A stretch of DNA of 64,000 nucleotides from Vicia villosa (Eukaryota > Streptophyta > Magnoliopsida > Fabales > Fabaceae), in NCBI RefSeq assembly GCF_029867415.1, contig NC_081182.1, forward strand, positions 10,298,646 through 10,362,645. Direction: 5' to 3'. The notes beneath the pieces are model-generated. The model ran no database searches. It saw only the letters and a program-made list of their open reading frames with translations, and was not told where the DNA came from. Shown here one piece after another: positions 48,112 through 60,218 of this stretch (positions within the stretch are counted from its first letter, which is position 1; the number at the start of each line of letters is the position of its first letter). Both the position numbers and the translations under genes were made by a program.

Positions 48112-48296
48112 CACTCTCTCTAGTTTTCTCAGGGGAAATGGGCCTTAGTAATCCAGAGTTTGTGCTGAGAGGTACAGACACTGGCCAAGCATTGTTCCCA
48201 CCTAGGAATCGAACCTGATATTCTCCAGATTATGTCTTTAGCAGAAGTTCCTTTACCATTGGAGTCCAAGTGATTGGTTACACTCCCTCTAGTTTT
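48112..48296 (-). mobile_element. SINE with 16-bp target duplication
   Basis: Direct repeats CACTCTCTCTAGTTTT (48112-48127) and CACTCCCTCTAGTTTT (48281-48296), one mismatch, flank a 153-bp body. On the minus strand the body begins TAACCAATCACTTGGACTCC and contains an exact B box GGTTCGATTCC near 48209-48219, with a weaker A-box-like TGGACTCCAATGG upstream. A tRNA-derived pol III promoter plus long target duplication is the standard SINE structure. The family name is not assigned. Confidence 0.65.
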
Positions 48297-48779
48297 TAAT
48301 TATGCACTAACTTCCCCTAAGCTTACATATATCAACAGAATTTTTTAGCGACAGACGAAAAATCGTAGGTAAATATCATATATATACTTAAGATTTTTAG
48401 ATCTCACTAAAAAATATAGGGGATGTCAGTGTCATTTTAATCGACCTGGAATGAAAGTTAAAGTATATTTTAAAACTAAAGTGGTTGTTAGTCTCATTTT
48501 AATATATCTCAAAATAGATGAGTGTAATTTCTTCCATTAAAATTTAAATGATTATGTTAAATAGATTAAAAATTTTCCTCTAAATTTTATGCACATATAT
48601 TTTAATTACATAATAATGTTTAGTTTTAGTGGAGTCTAAAACAAATACTAAAGATTCTATTTTTAGATTTATGGAAGGATATGGATTAAATATATTAATT
48701 AAAATTCAATGAATTTGCATAAAATATACTTTGCTTATAATAATGATATAGTAATATTCTAGAAGGATTTATTAAAAAT

Positions 48780-48950
48780 TGGATCCTCCAAATTTTATTT
48801 TGCTGACCCAAAATACCTCAAGCCCAAATAAAAAAACTGTAGTCGTGGCATGCTTAGGGTAAGCCTAGGGTTTCATTGTCCATTATAAAACCCCAATAAA
48901 CGAGAGCCTCTCATCTCACTTTTTACTTGTTATGTTCCCTTTCTTTTTTA
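48780..48950 (+). promoter_or_regulatory. Promoter-like relic with telo box and TATA
   Basis: TAGGGTTT (48866-48873, a telo-box core) is followed 10 bases later by TATAAAACCCC and a C/T-rich leader to about 48945. This layout is typical of plant translation-related genes. No ORF follows; repeat-like sequence (AGACCCGTGCTGTCGCCCGG) starts at about 48968. Confidence 0.35.
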
Positions 48951-50700
48951 TGTCTGCACTAGTCATAGACCCGTGCTGTCGCCCGGGTGTATTATTTGTG
49001 GTGTAGTCTTTTATAAATGATAGTATGATACGAAAAAAGGTGAAGTAAAGAAGTTTGACCAAAATCCATTTAAAAAATTGAAATTAACAATATAAAAAAA
49101 AAGGTTTTACTAATAAGACATTAGTAGTATGAAAAATAGATTCTAAGTTAAAATAATGATCCACAAAAAAATTTGATAAGGCTTGATCACTTCAAAAAAA
49201 AAAACAAAAGTTTTATGGTCATAGTGACTCATGCAACCGCACACATAAATTCGTTCATATCTTTCATCTGATAAGGTTTGATCACTTAAAAAAAACTAAG
49301 TATTATGATGCTAGTGATCATTTTAAAAAAAAACTAAGTATTATGATGCTAGTGATCATTTTAAAAAAGTAAATATTATAGTGATAGTGACCGATGCATC
49401 CGTATAGATAAATTTATTCATATCTTATGATCGTCGTATCTAAGGCTTGACCAATTCAAAAAACTAAGTATTATGGTGCTAGTGACCCGTGAAATTAAAA
49501 ATTTAAATATTTTTAATAAAATATTACAATTAAATATTTATTTATTTACTATTTATATTATTATAATAAAAATAACTATCGTATAAAATAATTAAATGCA
49601 AATCTAAATTTGAAATGAATTTTTTATTTATAAAATAAATAATTATTATATAGACTCAACTACATTAACCAAATAAAATTGAGACCAAAAATATTATTAA
49701 GCAAAAGTAATTGGTCAATTGGTCAATGCCTTGATAATCAAACAAATTAATCAAAAGAATGAACAAACACATGCAATTGTTTTCTTTCACCAATCCTCTT
49801 GTTCATAAGACAACATATATCGAATTGTTAATTCTCAACTGTCAGAAATTCAAAATTCAATAAAAAAGACTAATTTTGTATAATAATAATAATATATCTA
49901 ATAGAAAGAGTGATATTCCAACAATTATAGATTCCCATTGATCTACAAATCTACGTGTTAACATTAAATTGACTAAATCCTACTTAGAATTTGGAAGTTA
50001 ATCAAAAGCATTTTACATCACATTACACAACCGTCAAGATTATTTTAGTCTAATCATATATGTAACACTTTCTTGGTAAGTGCAGGGGTGTTTACTTTAT
50101 TGCATGCAATTCTTAATATTAGAAATTAAATCGTAATTGGACTTGCAAAGTTACAATAGTGTCTTTCCAACTTATTTTAATAAGAACCTTAAAGACTAAT
50201 TTGCTAATATACATGTACAATCATATATAGAATGTACAATGGTCTTTCAATCATATATATCAAACATATATCTCTTAAACTCCCCTACCGCAACAACAAT
50301 CTAATAGTGTTGTACAATAGCTGCCAGAAAAATCTTTTGTGTAACAAAGTGTAACACAGCTTAAAATAATACATGTCTTCGGCTCAAAGCAAATATCTCC
50401 ATCTACTCCTGCTGCAATTATGGAAACAATGCATATAGTTACAAAGGTAAAAAGAAAGATAAATTTAAACTTATTAGAAGTTCTTTTAGTTCCTTTTCAA
50501 CAAATTTTCAGCAAACAATAGAATAATTACGTCAATCTAAACCAATTCTTTTTAAAGCACATCATTGCAAATTATCACTACACATTGTGAAAATTACACT
50601 CTTTCGAACAGTACCTCACAATTGGCGATTCTTAGTTAAAATAATAAAGCATATGACAGAAGAAAATAAGGCTTCTATTTTCATGACTAAAATCTTATGC
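48951..50700. other. AT-rich intergenic DNA with short tandem motifs
   Basis: AACTAAGTATTATGATGCTA repeats at 49294 and 49332 (38-bp period), with weaker copies at about 49365 and 49462. Otherwise there are no genes or bounded elements. Confidence 0.5.
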
Positions 50701-50702
50701 TT

Positions 50703-50785
50703 ACAGAAAGGAGTAAATATTCTTGGCTAGAGTGGTTCTACCTTGCCCTCCCATTCCTACCGCAGAGATGGCAGTGTGGTCTTCC
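50703..50785 (-). pseudogene. NLR (NB-ARC) P-loop fragment
   Basis: The minus strand reads EDHTAISAVGMGGQGRTTLAKNIYS then stop. It matches the kinase-1/P-loop of plant CC-NB-LRR proteins (consensus GMGG-x-GKTTLA) with the key Lys replaced by Arg. The preceding LIGK lies in another frame. No other NB-ARC or LRR motif was found nearby. It is a relic of a resistance-type gene, probably RPM1-like; the subfamily is a guess. Confidence 0.6.
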
Positions 50786-53700
50786 CTTCCCTTTACCAAT
50801 CAATGAATCAACCTGCAATTATGTGCAACACCAGAAATTGAGATAATGGAACATCAAAATCAAATGTTGTAATACTTGTTCCATGAAAATTCAATCACAT
50901 CAGCATTATGTGCTTCAAAAAATATAACTTAAGAAAATGGGTTATTTGTTTGGGAATTTATACCATCCACGTCTTGGTTACTCGTGAGAGCAGTTGTTGC
51001 AAAGCTCATTCGTATAACATTGTGAAGCTCATACTCCCACATACCAGGCATCTATAGCAAATTGTATCAAAATATAGTCAGCTAATAAACCTTATGCGAA
51101 CATAATTTGACCGCAAAAGCAACTTTAATGATCAATACCTGATTTGGCTCAATGATCTATAACTGCAGCCATTAGCAGCACCCCCAAGCGCGGGAACTTA
51201 TAGTGTTCCTCAGTGTTAACTCGGCTATAACTCGGCTCAATGATCTATAACTGCAGCCATTAGCAGCATCCCAGCATCTTCTGAAGTTTGCTGGTAACAG
51301 TAAAAATGATGGACATTACATTTAGTTTGTATACATAAATATATCATATATTAAGTTATGTTTTCCAGAATTTTATCAAACACATGGTGTGCGTATATAA
51401 AATTGAAAAAATAGGCATACCGCATATATAACATGAAACTAAAAGCAAGAAAAGTTGAACCTTGATTTGGACTGTGATGCCAATTAGGACCTTTAGAGCT
51501 ACTCGACTGTGATGACAGGCTTTGAACATAGAGTACATAAAATGAAAAAGCAACAAAAAGAAACAGAGTAATAAAAGAAAATGAACAACAGTTAATAAAA
51601 AAAACAAAAGGAAACTCATGTTGTAATATACACAAATCATTTGTTCAATAGTTCAACATTCAAAAATAATAAGGAAAAACATGAGAAATCAATTTCAACA
51701 GAGGAACTCACATTTTGCATATATGGATCTAGATGCTCAACCAGGCTATTCCTGCAAATTAGAAATACAGAAAAATAAAAATCGAAAATGTTGAGAAATA
51801 ACATGAAATGAAGAAAACACTTGTTGCTTACTTGTTTCTTTATTCTGAAATCAAAACCCCTAACAAAAAAAAACACCACAAATGAGAAGAAGTAAACGAA
51901 AAATGAAATCATAACATTGTAGATCTAAGAATATGAAGGAGTGAAAACAAAAAATGAAATCAAACACAAACGAATATTTATCCAACTCTGAATAAAATGA
52001 GAAGTGAATGAGAGATTGAAATGGAAGAAGAGTTTCTAAGATATCATAACATCGGAGACAAAGATTGGCATGGCTATATGTTCAACACCGTAGTTTCAGC
52101 GGCGCAGAGAAATGGGTTGTATATGGGGTGGAGAAAGGGATGGTTGTGCTAGGGTTTGAAAGGAAAGGAAGGAGAAAGAAGAAAACCCGTGAGAGAGATG
52201 AGAGAGAAGAAGACCAAGGTAGGGTTTGGGAATAGAGAGAATGCAGATAGAGAGAAAGAGAAAAGGTTTATGCAAGTACAACAATTGCAAAAACTGACCA
52301 ATGAGAAGACAACATTTGGCATGCTCTATTTTTTATTTTGTTAATTACATGATTAACCTTTTGTATGGGTAAAAAAATTATAAAGGAAGGGTAAAATGGA
52401 CAGTTTGGGCAATTTCTTAGTATTGGGTAGATAGTAGAAGTAGATTGTGATGATCGATCACAGTAAAATTCTATCGAGTTTAATTAATGATCTTTACTTG
52501 TTTTATTATTATTATTTTATACACTGCAACTTGATGAATTTTTAATTAATGTTAAGGACGTAGCAAATGACGAGAGTTTTTTTTTTCGGACGATGAGAAG
52601 CTCGTCAATTTGCGAGCGATGTTCATTCTCATACTTCCATGACTCTGATGCTATTTCCTCACCGGAATCTGATCGAAACCTTCTTCCTTTTCTCTCTCTA
52701 TGTTTTAAAATTCAATTTTAGCTACTTTTTGTATCGCACAAGGTTGTGTTTTGGACGGAAGCGCTTTTGATTTGTATTAACTGTTTTCAATTTTCAATTG
52801 TTGGAATCATTCAATTCTGTTTCTGAGGGAGCGGTATTCAGTTTTTTGTTTTATCATCGTTGAGATTGCTCAACCGTTCGAAATGTTTCTGCTATTTTAT
52901 TCATAAATCTCTGATACCTACTTGGGTATAGGTATTTAGGTTAAATTATTTTTAAATTTTAATATATTTTTAAATAAATAAAAATAAGAAAATGACATGA
53001 TATTAAAATATTCTATTCGATTGGTTGAGGTAGCTATTTAATTGGTTAAGGGTAGGATTTGATTATTTAGATTGAATAAAAATTTATAAAATAACTGAAA
53101 TAAACCTTAATTAATTTTAAATTTAATTCTCCTATTTCTTCTAATAATTAATAATTCTATAAAGAAATTATCTTTATATAAATTAATATTTTAGTTATAC
53201 TTTTTTAAATATATTTTTGCTTTTTGAAAACAAATATTTTCTTAAATCTTATGCTATTAATTTTAATCAGATTTTTTTTTTATGAAAGTTCACATTGCAT
53301 ATTTTAATTATTTTTTATGACATAGGATTAATAATGCTATATTTTAATTTATAATTTTCGTAATTTAATTTTTAATTTCTTTCTCAAAATACATCAAGTT
53401 TTAAGTTTTTTTTTTTATTTATAAAAGTTAAACTTCGATTCTTGATAATCTCTATCTTTTATAAAATTTCAAGATGCATGCGTCAAATGATTTTTTTTAA
53501 CATTATCATTGATAAAAAGTTATATTATATTTAGCTTAACTTTTTATTATTAATTTTGAATTTTGTTATTTTGATGTTTTCATTATAATAATAATGACAC
53601 ATAATTCAAATTAACTTATACAAAAAATTGAGAAAATTTTGAAAATAAAAAGTTTACAGGTATTTAAATTGGAAGAATTTTTTTAGGTAAATAAATAAAA

Positions 53701-55000
53701 AATCATAATATTTTGAAAGATTGAATACAGTTAATAAATAAATAAATGGTATTTTGAAAAATCATAATATTGAAATTTTGAAAGAATTTTTTTTATTTAG
53801 TTTTTGTAATAGAGTTTGTCTTTCAATTTAAATAATTAATTCAATTTTTTAAATTAATTAAAGTATATTTCAATTATTTAATAAACTTTATTAATTTAAA
53901 AAATCAATTCAATGGTTAAAAATCAATTCAATGGTATTAGGCCTCAAAATGGAGGTAGGGAGGATAACTCTCGAGGATCCAAATGGATGACCTTTCTTCT
54001 TTTTCGAAATTTTTTTCCTTCCACGTTCATTCACGAGCCCCATGTAACTCATTCATTCACGAGCCCCACTTCTTTCTCCATGTAACTTCTTTCTCTATGT
54101 AACTTCTTTCTCTACTTGTTATCACCAACACCCTACTTTCTCTCTGTTTTTTTTTTAATTTCTTTTCGCAAATTCTTCTTTCTATCCTCCTGTAACCAGT
54201 TTTAGATTTCCTCCTTGCAAAAATCCACCAATCTTCTTTCAATTCATCTTTTAACAAGATCCATCTTTTAGTCCAATCGATTTTTGGTGAGTTATTATTG
54301 GTCCACCAATCCCTAAGTATGAATTATGTAAGACGAGATGTAAGAGGAGATGCTTGTTTGACAAGTATTTATGAAAATTCACAACTCCAAGAATGAAAAC
54401 GTAAGAGCGAGATGGTGAGACTGACTCCTTAGAACAAATAATAGTAGAATTTATTGATACCAACATCTTTTGCTTTATAATTGATTATTCTTGATAATCG
54501 AAAGCATCAATAGACTTAAGAGTTCATCTTTTGCTAATAGTTTCAAACCAACGTTAACCTTAAATAAATTGTATTACCCATGTTAACCTTAAATAAAGTG
54601 TATTTTTCTGATGTAGAGTTATGTGTTGGAAAACAATCACGCTAACAATTTTGGTAGTTAAAGAAGTCATTGATTAGTCTTGATAATCGAAAGAGCATCT
54701 GTAGAGTTATGTGTTGGATGTGTGTTTGCACACCAAAAAGGACTAATAGGCATTAAGTCTCAACAAATTTTAATCATAACATCAAGTTATTATATTAGTC
54801 CTCACACAACCATATCAGAATAGCTAATTGCTTTTGGTATTTCATCATTATATAACAAACATTGTGAATTAGGGCGATTCCAAACATAATATAAATACTA
54901 TGTCATACTTAATACAAAATAAGTTACTCTGACTTAAAGGATAGTACTTGCTAATTAAACAAAATATTCAATATAAACAACAACCACAAACTCCAACCTA
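50786..55000. other. AT-rich intergenic DNA, no recognised gene
   Basis: A 35-bp exact direct repeat (GGCTCAATGATCTATAACTG...) lies at 51146-51180 and 51234-51268. Purine/pyrimidine-biased runs occur at 52140-52270 and 54050-54180. Short ORFs (for example 51351-51912, minus) have low-complexity Phe-rich translations and no domain. Confidence 0.5.
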
Positions 55001-55432
55001 TTACACAGCTTCAACTGAAAACTCAAAAATATACTTTGTTGAACTACCATCAACGGTTGAGCATAGACACATAGAGCCGTTCTGGAGGATACCGAATGGT
55101 AAAGGAAGAATATCCCCTCCTCTCAGTTTCTTCTTCTTAGCATACTGATACCACCCCTTTCCAAGATACTTTTCTGTATTGTTTCGGTTGGCTATGTGAG
55201 TTTCTCCGTAGTACATATCTCCACTGTCTTCATCAAACAGTTTTATCATAATTTGGTTCACGTACAACATTTTCTTAGACACAAACCTTGGAAAATGTTG
55301 TATCAAATAACATGAAAATAACGTTAATATAGGTTACATATAGTCAGTTTGAAACTGCTAATAAACTAAATAACATTTCTTACCAAAACATTTTTGCTCA
55401 AAGTAGTTCGGAAACCTATCACCCTTTCCCAT
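55001..55432 (-). pseudogene. B3 DNA-binding domain gene remnant
   Basis: A first exon can be read from ATG 55432 (MGKGDRFPNYFEQKCF) to a GT donor at 55383. It looks like the N-terminus of REM-type B3 proteins. The main piece, 55306-55001, carries a B3-like segment MIKLFDEDSGDMYYGETHIANRN followed by the well-matched EKYLGKGWYQYAKKKKLRGGD, a typical B3 C-terminal half. The short intron lacks a clean acceptor in frame, and the domain's middle (IPD-x-F region) is poor. The protein would be about 115 residues with a single B3 domain. It could be a short functional gene, but I favour a degenerate copy. Confidence 0.55.
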
Positions 55433-55500
55433 TTGAAATCTTCATCTAACTCAAAGTTAAATCACTCCAACATCATCTGTTTTGAGATCTTGCCACTACT
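55433..55500. other. Short flank between B3 remnant and LTR-like region
   Basis: Nothing recognised. Confidence 0.3.
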
Positions 55501-56790
55501 ATTATTAGAATCAAAAGTGTGGATAATTGTTGATAACTTTTGTGGTATTTTGATAACTTTTCTCAATTCTTTTCAATATAATTACGGTTCGTGATCGTGT
55601 AAATAAATAAAATCGAGTTTAGTAGTAAATATAGTATTTATAAGCTTTTCTTATGTTTTTTGTAGGTTTTATGCATTGTGGGAAGTAATAGGAGGTAAGG
55701 ATGCATTTTGGAGCAAGTTTGGAGGCCAAAGGAAGAAGTTGTGTGCAGCAAGGGCCGCTTAGCGGCCTCTAAGCGCGCTTTCCAGGGGCGAAAGGAAAAT
55801 TTGTGTTCAGCAAGGTCCGCTTAGCGGCCTCAGCCCGCTTAGCGGCCTCAGCCCGCTTAGCGGCCTCCAGCGTGGAAGCAGGTATTTTTGGTGCTCCGCT
55901 TAGCGGCCGTCTGTGCGCTAAGCGGAGGTACTTTTTCAAGTGGCTACTTTTAGGCACTTAGAGATATTTTGAGGGGATCTTATCTTGTTTCTCTTCATTC
56001 TTACAAACCACACACTCTAGGGCAAGTGAAGAAGAGAGAAAAACTCATAATCCTTCAAGATTTCTCAAGCATTTTTCTTCATCATCTTTGAATTTCTATG
56101 CTAAGAGATCTTGTGTTGATGTTTGTTGTTGAAGCTATGGATAGCTAAACTTCTCATGTGTCAAGATTAGAGGTAGTTAGCTTGTAGAGTATGTATTTAG
56201 CTTGATCTTTTGTATATGAACCTTGTTGATGAATAATATATGGTGAATATCTTTGTATTCATGTTTATATGTTGTTTTGATACACTATTGAGAGATATGT
56301 TTCAAATCTTGACCAAAAGGGTATTCATCTATCAATAATCAAACTCTAGAGATAGATTTGTGAGTTGATAATCACTTGTATCAAGCTTTAAAGGTTATTA
56401 TGTCAATTGTCGGCATGAGAGATCATCTGACGGTTAATATAATAACAATCACGATATTGCTTTAGAGATAAACGGTATCGAGAGGATACGTGATTGTATT
56501 AATCATTGATATGTTCATATACATGATCATCAGAGTATATACAAAAGCAAGCTAATGAAAACTAATCTTGACACAGTTCTACCAAACCGTTTTTAAACCC
56601 TAAGTTATTGTCTTTAATTTCTTTTCATGCTATTTATCTTTCATGACACTAAAAACATTCAGAATCTTAACTCAAAATACACTAAGCTGTAGAACGGCGA
56701 TAATATCGCATCAATCCCTGAGGAGACGATACTAGAAATACTTATCCTATACTTTCTAACAACTATCAACATCAAAGTTTAGTACATTGT
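55501..56790 (+). repeat. LTR-like fragment with CCGCTTAGCGG cluster
   Basis: A non-coding ~1.3-kb block contains five or more CCGCTTAGCGG(C) palindromes (55753-55928). A transcribed-type leader follows, then near 56698-56760 a GGCGATAATATCGC motif followed by ATCCCTGAGGAGACGATAC, a phrase often found at the 3' end of plant LTRs. Ends and target duplication were not located. Confidence 0.4.
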
Positions 56791-56948
56791 AGGATGTTCA
56801 AACTCGGGCGAGCGATCTCATAACATCTTCACTATCAGCGGCAGTCAAACATGATGAACTTCATCAAAAACATATTAAAGATAGCATTATTAAAATCACA
56901 AGACCTATAAACGAACCGTGCAACCATACATATGCCAGTGTCAACAAA

Positions 56949-57190
56949 CTAGGCCCCAAGATCGCGTATATCGACCGAAGAGGGAGATGCGGTGGCTCCG
57001 TCCCTTTTCTGAGGAACTACATCCTCCAGAAAGGGATTCATGTTGCCGAGGGTGATCTTGGGCAAGATTATGGTAAGGTGAACATTACGGTCGTCGGGAC
57101 TGGACACGGTTGAAATCTTGAAAGTTGTTTGGATCTTTGGTTTCTGGGGAAAGAAAGATGGGGAGAATAGAGGTCCCCACAATCGGCGCC
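56949..57190 (-). pseudogene. Start of a gag-like ORF with primer-site-like sequence
   Basis: On the minus strand TGGCGCCGATTGTGGGGAC (57190-57172) resembles the motif after many Ty3/gypsy 5' LTRs. A short ORF (57182-56949) containing SSPDDRNVHLTIILP and NMNPFLEDVV follows. Upstream, at 57380-57369, is a TATA-like ATATAAAAACC and at 57290-57240 a CATCGGAGTGCCTTTCAGGT leader motif. This looks like the LTR-gag junction of an old, broken element running leftward. Confidence 0.45.
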
Positions 57191-57770
57191 ACTAATCTTA
57201 CAGGTTGATCAGAACCTGAAGAAGGCCAGAGACTTCACGTACATTGTTGATGTTGAAGAGTAGGGGTGTACCTGAAAGGCACTCCGATGCTAAAGTAAAT
57301 GGGAGCACAAATATGTTTGAGTGTTTTGAGGATAAGATTTGAATTACCTGACCCTCTCAAATGTGAAGGTTTTTATATTTCCCCCAATGCTTGACCAATG
57401 CTCCATATTTTGGGCTGGATGCGGGGATCCAAGCCCAGAACATGTGACTTCCAGGAATCTAGGTGTAAAATTAGGAGTCCTGGAATGCTGCCAGAAACTA
57501 GCCGTTGGGGCGGGCAGAGATGTACTGTTGGGCAGCAATGGTGCCCAGCTAGCGGGTGACCGTTTGTCTCCGACTATGGGAAATAGTAGACATTTTAATG
57601 TTGGTGTACATGGAGTACTGGCCGAGGACAGCGGTGGTCTGCTGGCTCTTAGGCCAGGTGAGGATATTTCCCCGACGGAGGGGCAGGAGGAAAAGTGCTT
57701 CCCTTTGCCCCCAATTGGTTAGGCTAAAATTATTGGGCCGTTTTGGGTGCACAAGTGGATTGGACCATGC
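57191..57770. other. Degenerate retroelement sequence flanking the solo LTR
   Basis: GC-richer than its surroundings. It contains overlapping short ORFs on both strands. Its last 40 bases are homologous to 61566-61608. Confidence 0.4.
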
Positions 57771-58111
57771 CTAGCTATAACATCTCAAAAATCTAGATTA
57801 ATTATTTAATTAGTTAATTAACTAATTAAGTGCGAATATATGACTCATTGTGAATTAATCGTGATTTATTGGTGATGACGTGATGTATTGTTGAGATGAT
57901 GTGTTGTGAGGTAGAGCGAATTAAGATGACTATGAGTATTATTTTAATAATACTTGGATAATTAGAATAATAAGTTGCAATGATTTTAATTAGTGAAACT
58001 AGAGTAATATTGGTGTAGAGGCTATGAGGGCAAGGTAGTAACTTGTAAGAAGTTAAATGAGGGTAAGATGGGAAGATCATATTTGGGGTCCTAAGGTTAA
58101 CTAAGTAAAAG

Positions 58112-58173
<62 letters not shown>

Positions 58174-60218
58174 CATTTTATTCGATCATGAAAGTTGGGA
58201 GTAGCGTGAAAGAGAGAGAGAGTTAGGGCAAGAAGAGGAAGAAGGGAGAACCAATTGTAAAACCTGAGAAGAGAATCAGAGCTGCAATAATCTAAGTTAA
58301 GGGGAGTTATCCTAATTATTATATTTTCCCTAAGGGATTGATAATTGTAGGTTGGGTTGCACTTTGGGGTTTTGTGATGTTTTGATGACATTGATGAACT
58401 ATGATGATTGATTGTTTGGATTGTATTGTTAATATGATGCATGATGATAATAATTGATGAATTGGAGAATGATAACATGAACTAGAGTCAAATCCACCAT
58501 TGTTAAGGATTTGAAGGTCTAGGGTTTGATGAAGATTATTGAAGTTGTGATTTGACGTTTAGAATGAATAATACCTGTTAGAACTAGGTTAATGGACCTT
58601 AAATCGAAGGAAATTAGTGATTAAAGCATGTTTTTGGACAAAATATTGGGATTGGTTTGATGCAGGTCGCGCAGGGTTTTCTGCAGAAATTGCAGACCCC
58701 ACTTAGCGCGGTGGAGCCCGCTTAGCGCGCTTTTGAAAACAAAATAAGGGTCAACTCAAGAGAGGAACGCGCTTAGCGTGATAGTCTGGGACGAACTTTG
58801 ATATTTTTGAAAAAAGATTTCAGATTATGGAAGCTTATGATTTATAATAATTTTTGATTAATTTTCTGGAATTTAATTGGCACGTTTAGATGGGTTTAGA
58901 GGGTTAATTGTCGATGACGTGGAACTTGATTATATGACTATATGTATGTTTACTTTCCTTGATGGACTAATATGATTATGCTTTGATGTAATATGATGTA
59001 TGCTTTCTATGATGAGTTGGAGTTATCATGATGATCATGATGCATTTATTATGAAGAGTTTGGTGATGATTATAGGATGATGATTATATGATGATGATTA
59101 TGTGATGGTGAATATGTGATGTGTTAGATGAAGTGATATTGAGCATGTCTTGATGTGCATACATGTTATGTGAATGATGTATTTATGAAGAGTGATATGA
59201 ATGATGATGCCATTTTGACTAGCCGTGGTCGTTGATTTTGTGATGTTGAGCATCATGCATTTATAGCATATTTGTAGGACGATAGTCAAGTGATGTTTGT
59301 AGGACCATTGGTCTAGTGACGACCCTTAATCCCATTGTGAGGATTGAGTGCAATATTGTGAAGTGCTCCGGTTCCAAGCGGGAATCGATCCTATGGGGGG
59401 GGGGTCTTTGGAGAACGATGACCGAGTCATCAGTGAAGTTTGGTACCACATGCACGAGTCAATTGGTGTTGCATTGCATTATTTGTGACATTGCATGGTT
59501 GAATGATGTTTGATTAAATGATGATTTAAATGATGAATGTGATTGAATTATATGATGATGTTGTGAATATATGATAATGTTGTGAATATATGATGATGTT
59601 ATGAATAGATTATGATGTTGTGAATAGACGATGATGTGTAGGTGTGAGTAAGTATGTGAAGCATGAGGATACGTTGTATCGATATATGTGTGGTTATTTA
59701 CTAATTATGTGCCACTACTATATTTATTCCTTACGCCTTATATAATAATTACGAAATACTCATCCTTTTTGTTTGAATGTTGCCTCCACGTGGGTAACGC
59801 GCAGGTATTCAAGAATAGTCTGCCGAAGTTAGAGGATAGCTTCGTGGAGTCCTTTATAGCGCTTGTTTTAGAATAAAGGGAGTCTTGCTCTGATACATAA
59901 CATCGGGGTTGGGATCGCGTGTTTTGGAACTATTATGATGTTTGGTTATGAAACATAAACGGTGAAGTCATGTGTAATGTTTTATGAAGTTTTATAAAGA
60001 TGATTTTGAATTATGAATTCCGCTGCGAGAAAATTAATGTTATTACGGTTGTGTTAAAGAAGTATTTGATTAACATAATTTTAAGAACCCGTGTTACAGA
60101 GTAGGATTGTTTGTTATATGAAGTTATATGAAGATGTGACTCCCTTGTGGTTTATTTGTTTATTTTTCGTAAAAATACATGCGAAATATATATGGGTTTA
60201 GATGGGTGTTACACTAGC
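57771..60218 (+). mobile_element. Solo LTR (2438 bp) with CTAGC target duplication
   Basis: The LTR is 57776-60213, beginning TATAACATCTC (TG mutated to TA) and ending GGGTGTTACA. CTAGC occurs on both sides (57771-57775 and 60214-60218). No primer site, tract or coding interior is present, so internal DNA was lost by LTR-LTR recombination. It contains a (GA) run at 58116-58169 and many GATGAT-type stretches. The ends suggest a chromovirus-like Ty3/gypsy family, from memory and moderate. Confidence 0.8.
58116..58169. repeat. (GA)n microsatellite
   Basis: About 27 uninterrupted GA units; a second shorter GA run lies at 58211-58222. Confidence 0.95.

Noticed and set aside
51351..51912. Overlapping Phe-rich minus-strand ORFs
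   Set aside because: Low-complexity AT-rich translations in two frames of the same bases; no domain or splice signals.
57826..58176. 116-codon minus-strand ORF with a Leu-Ser repeat
   Set aside because: It is the translation of the (GA)n run inside the solo LTR.
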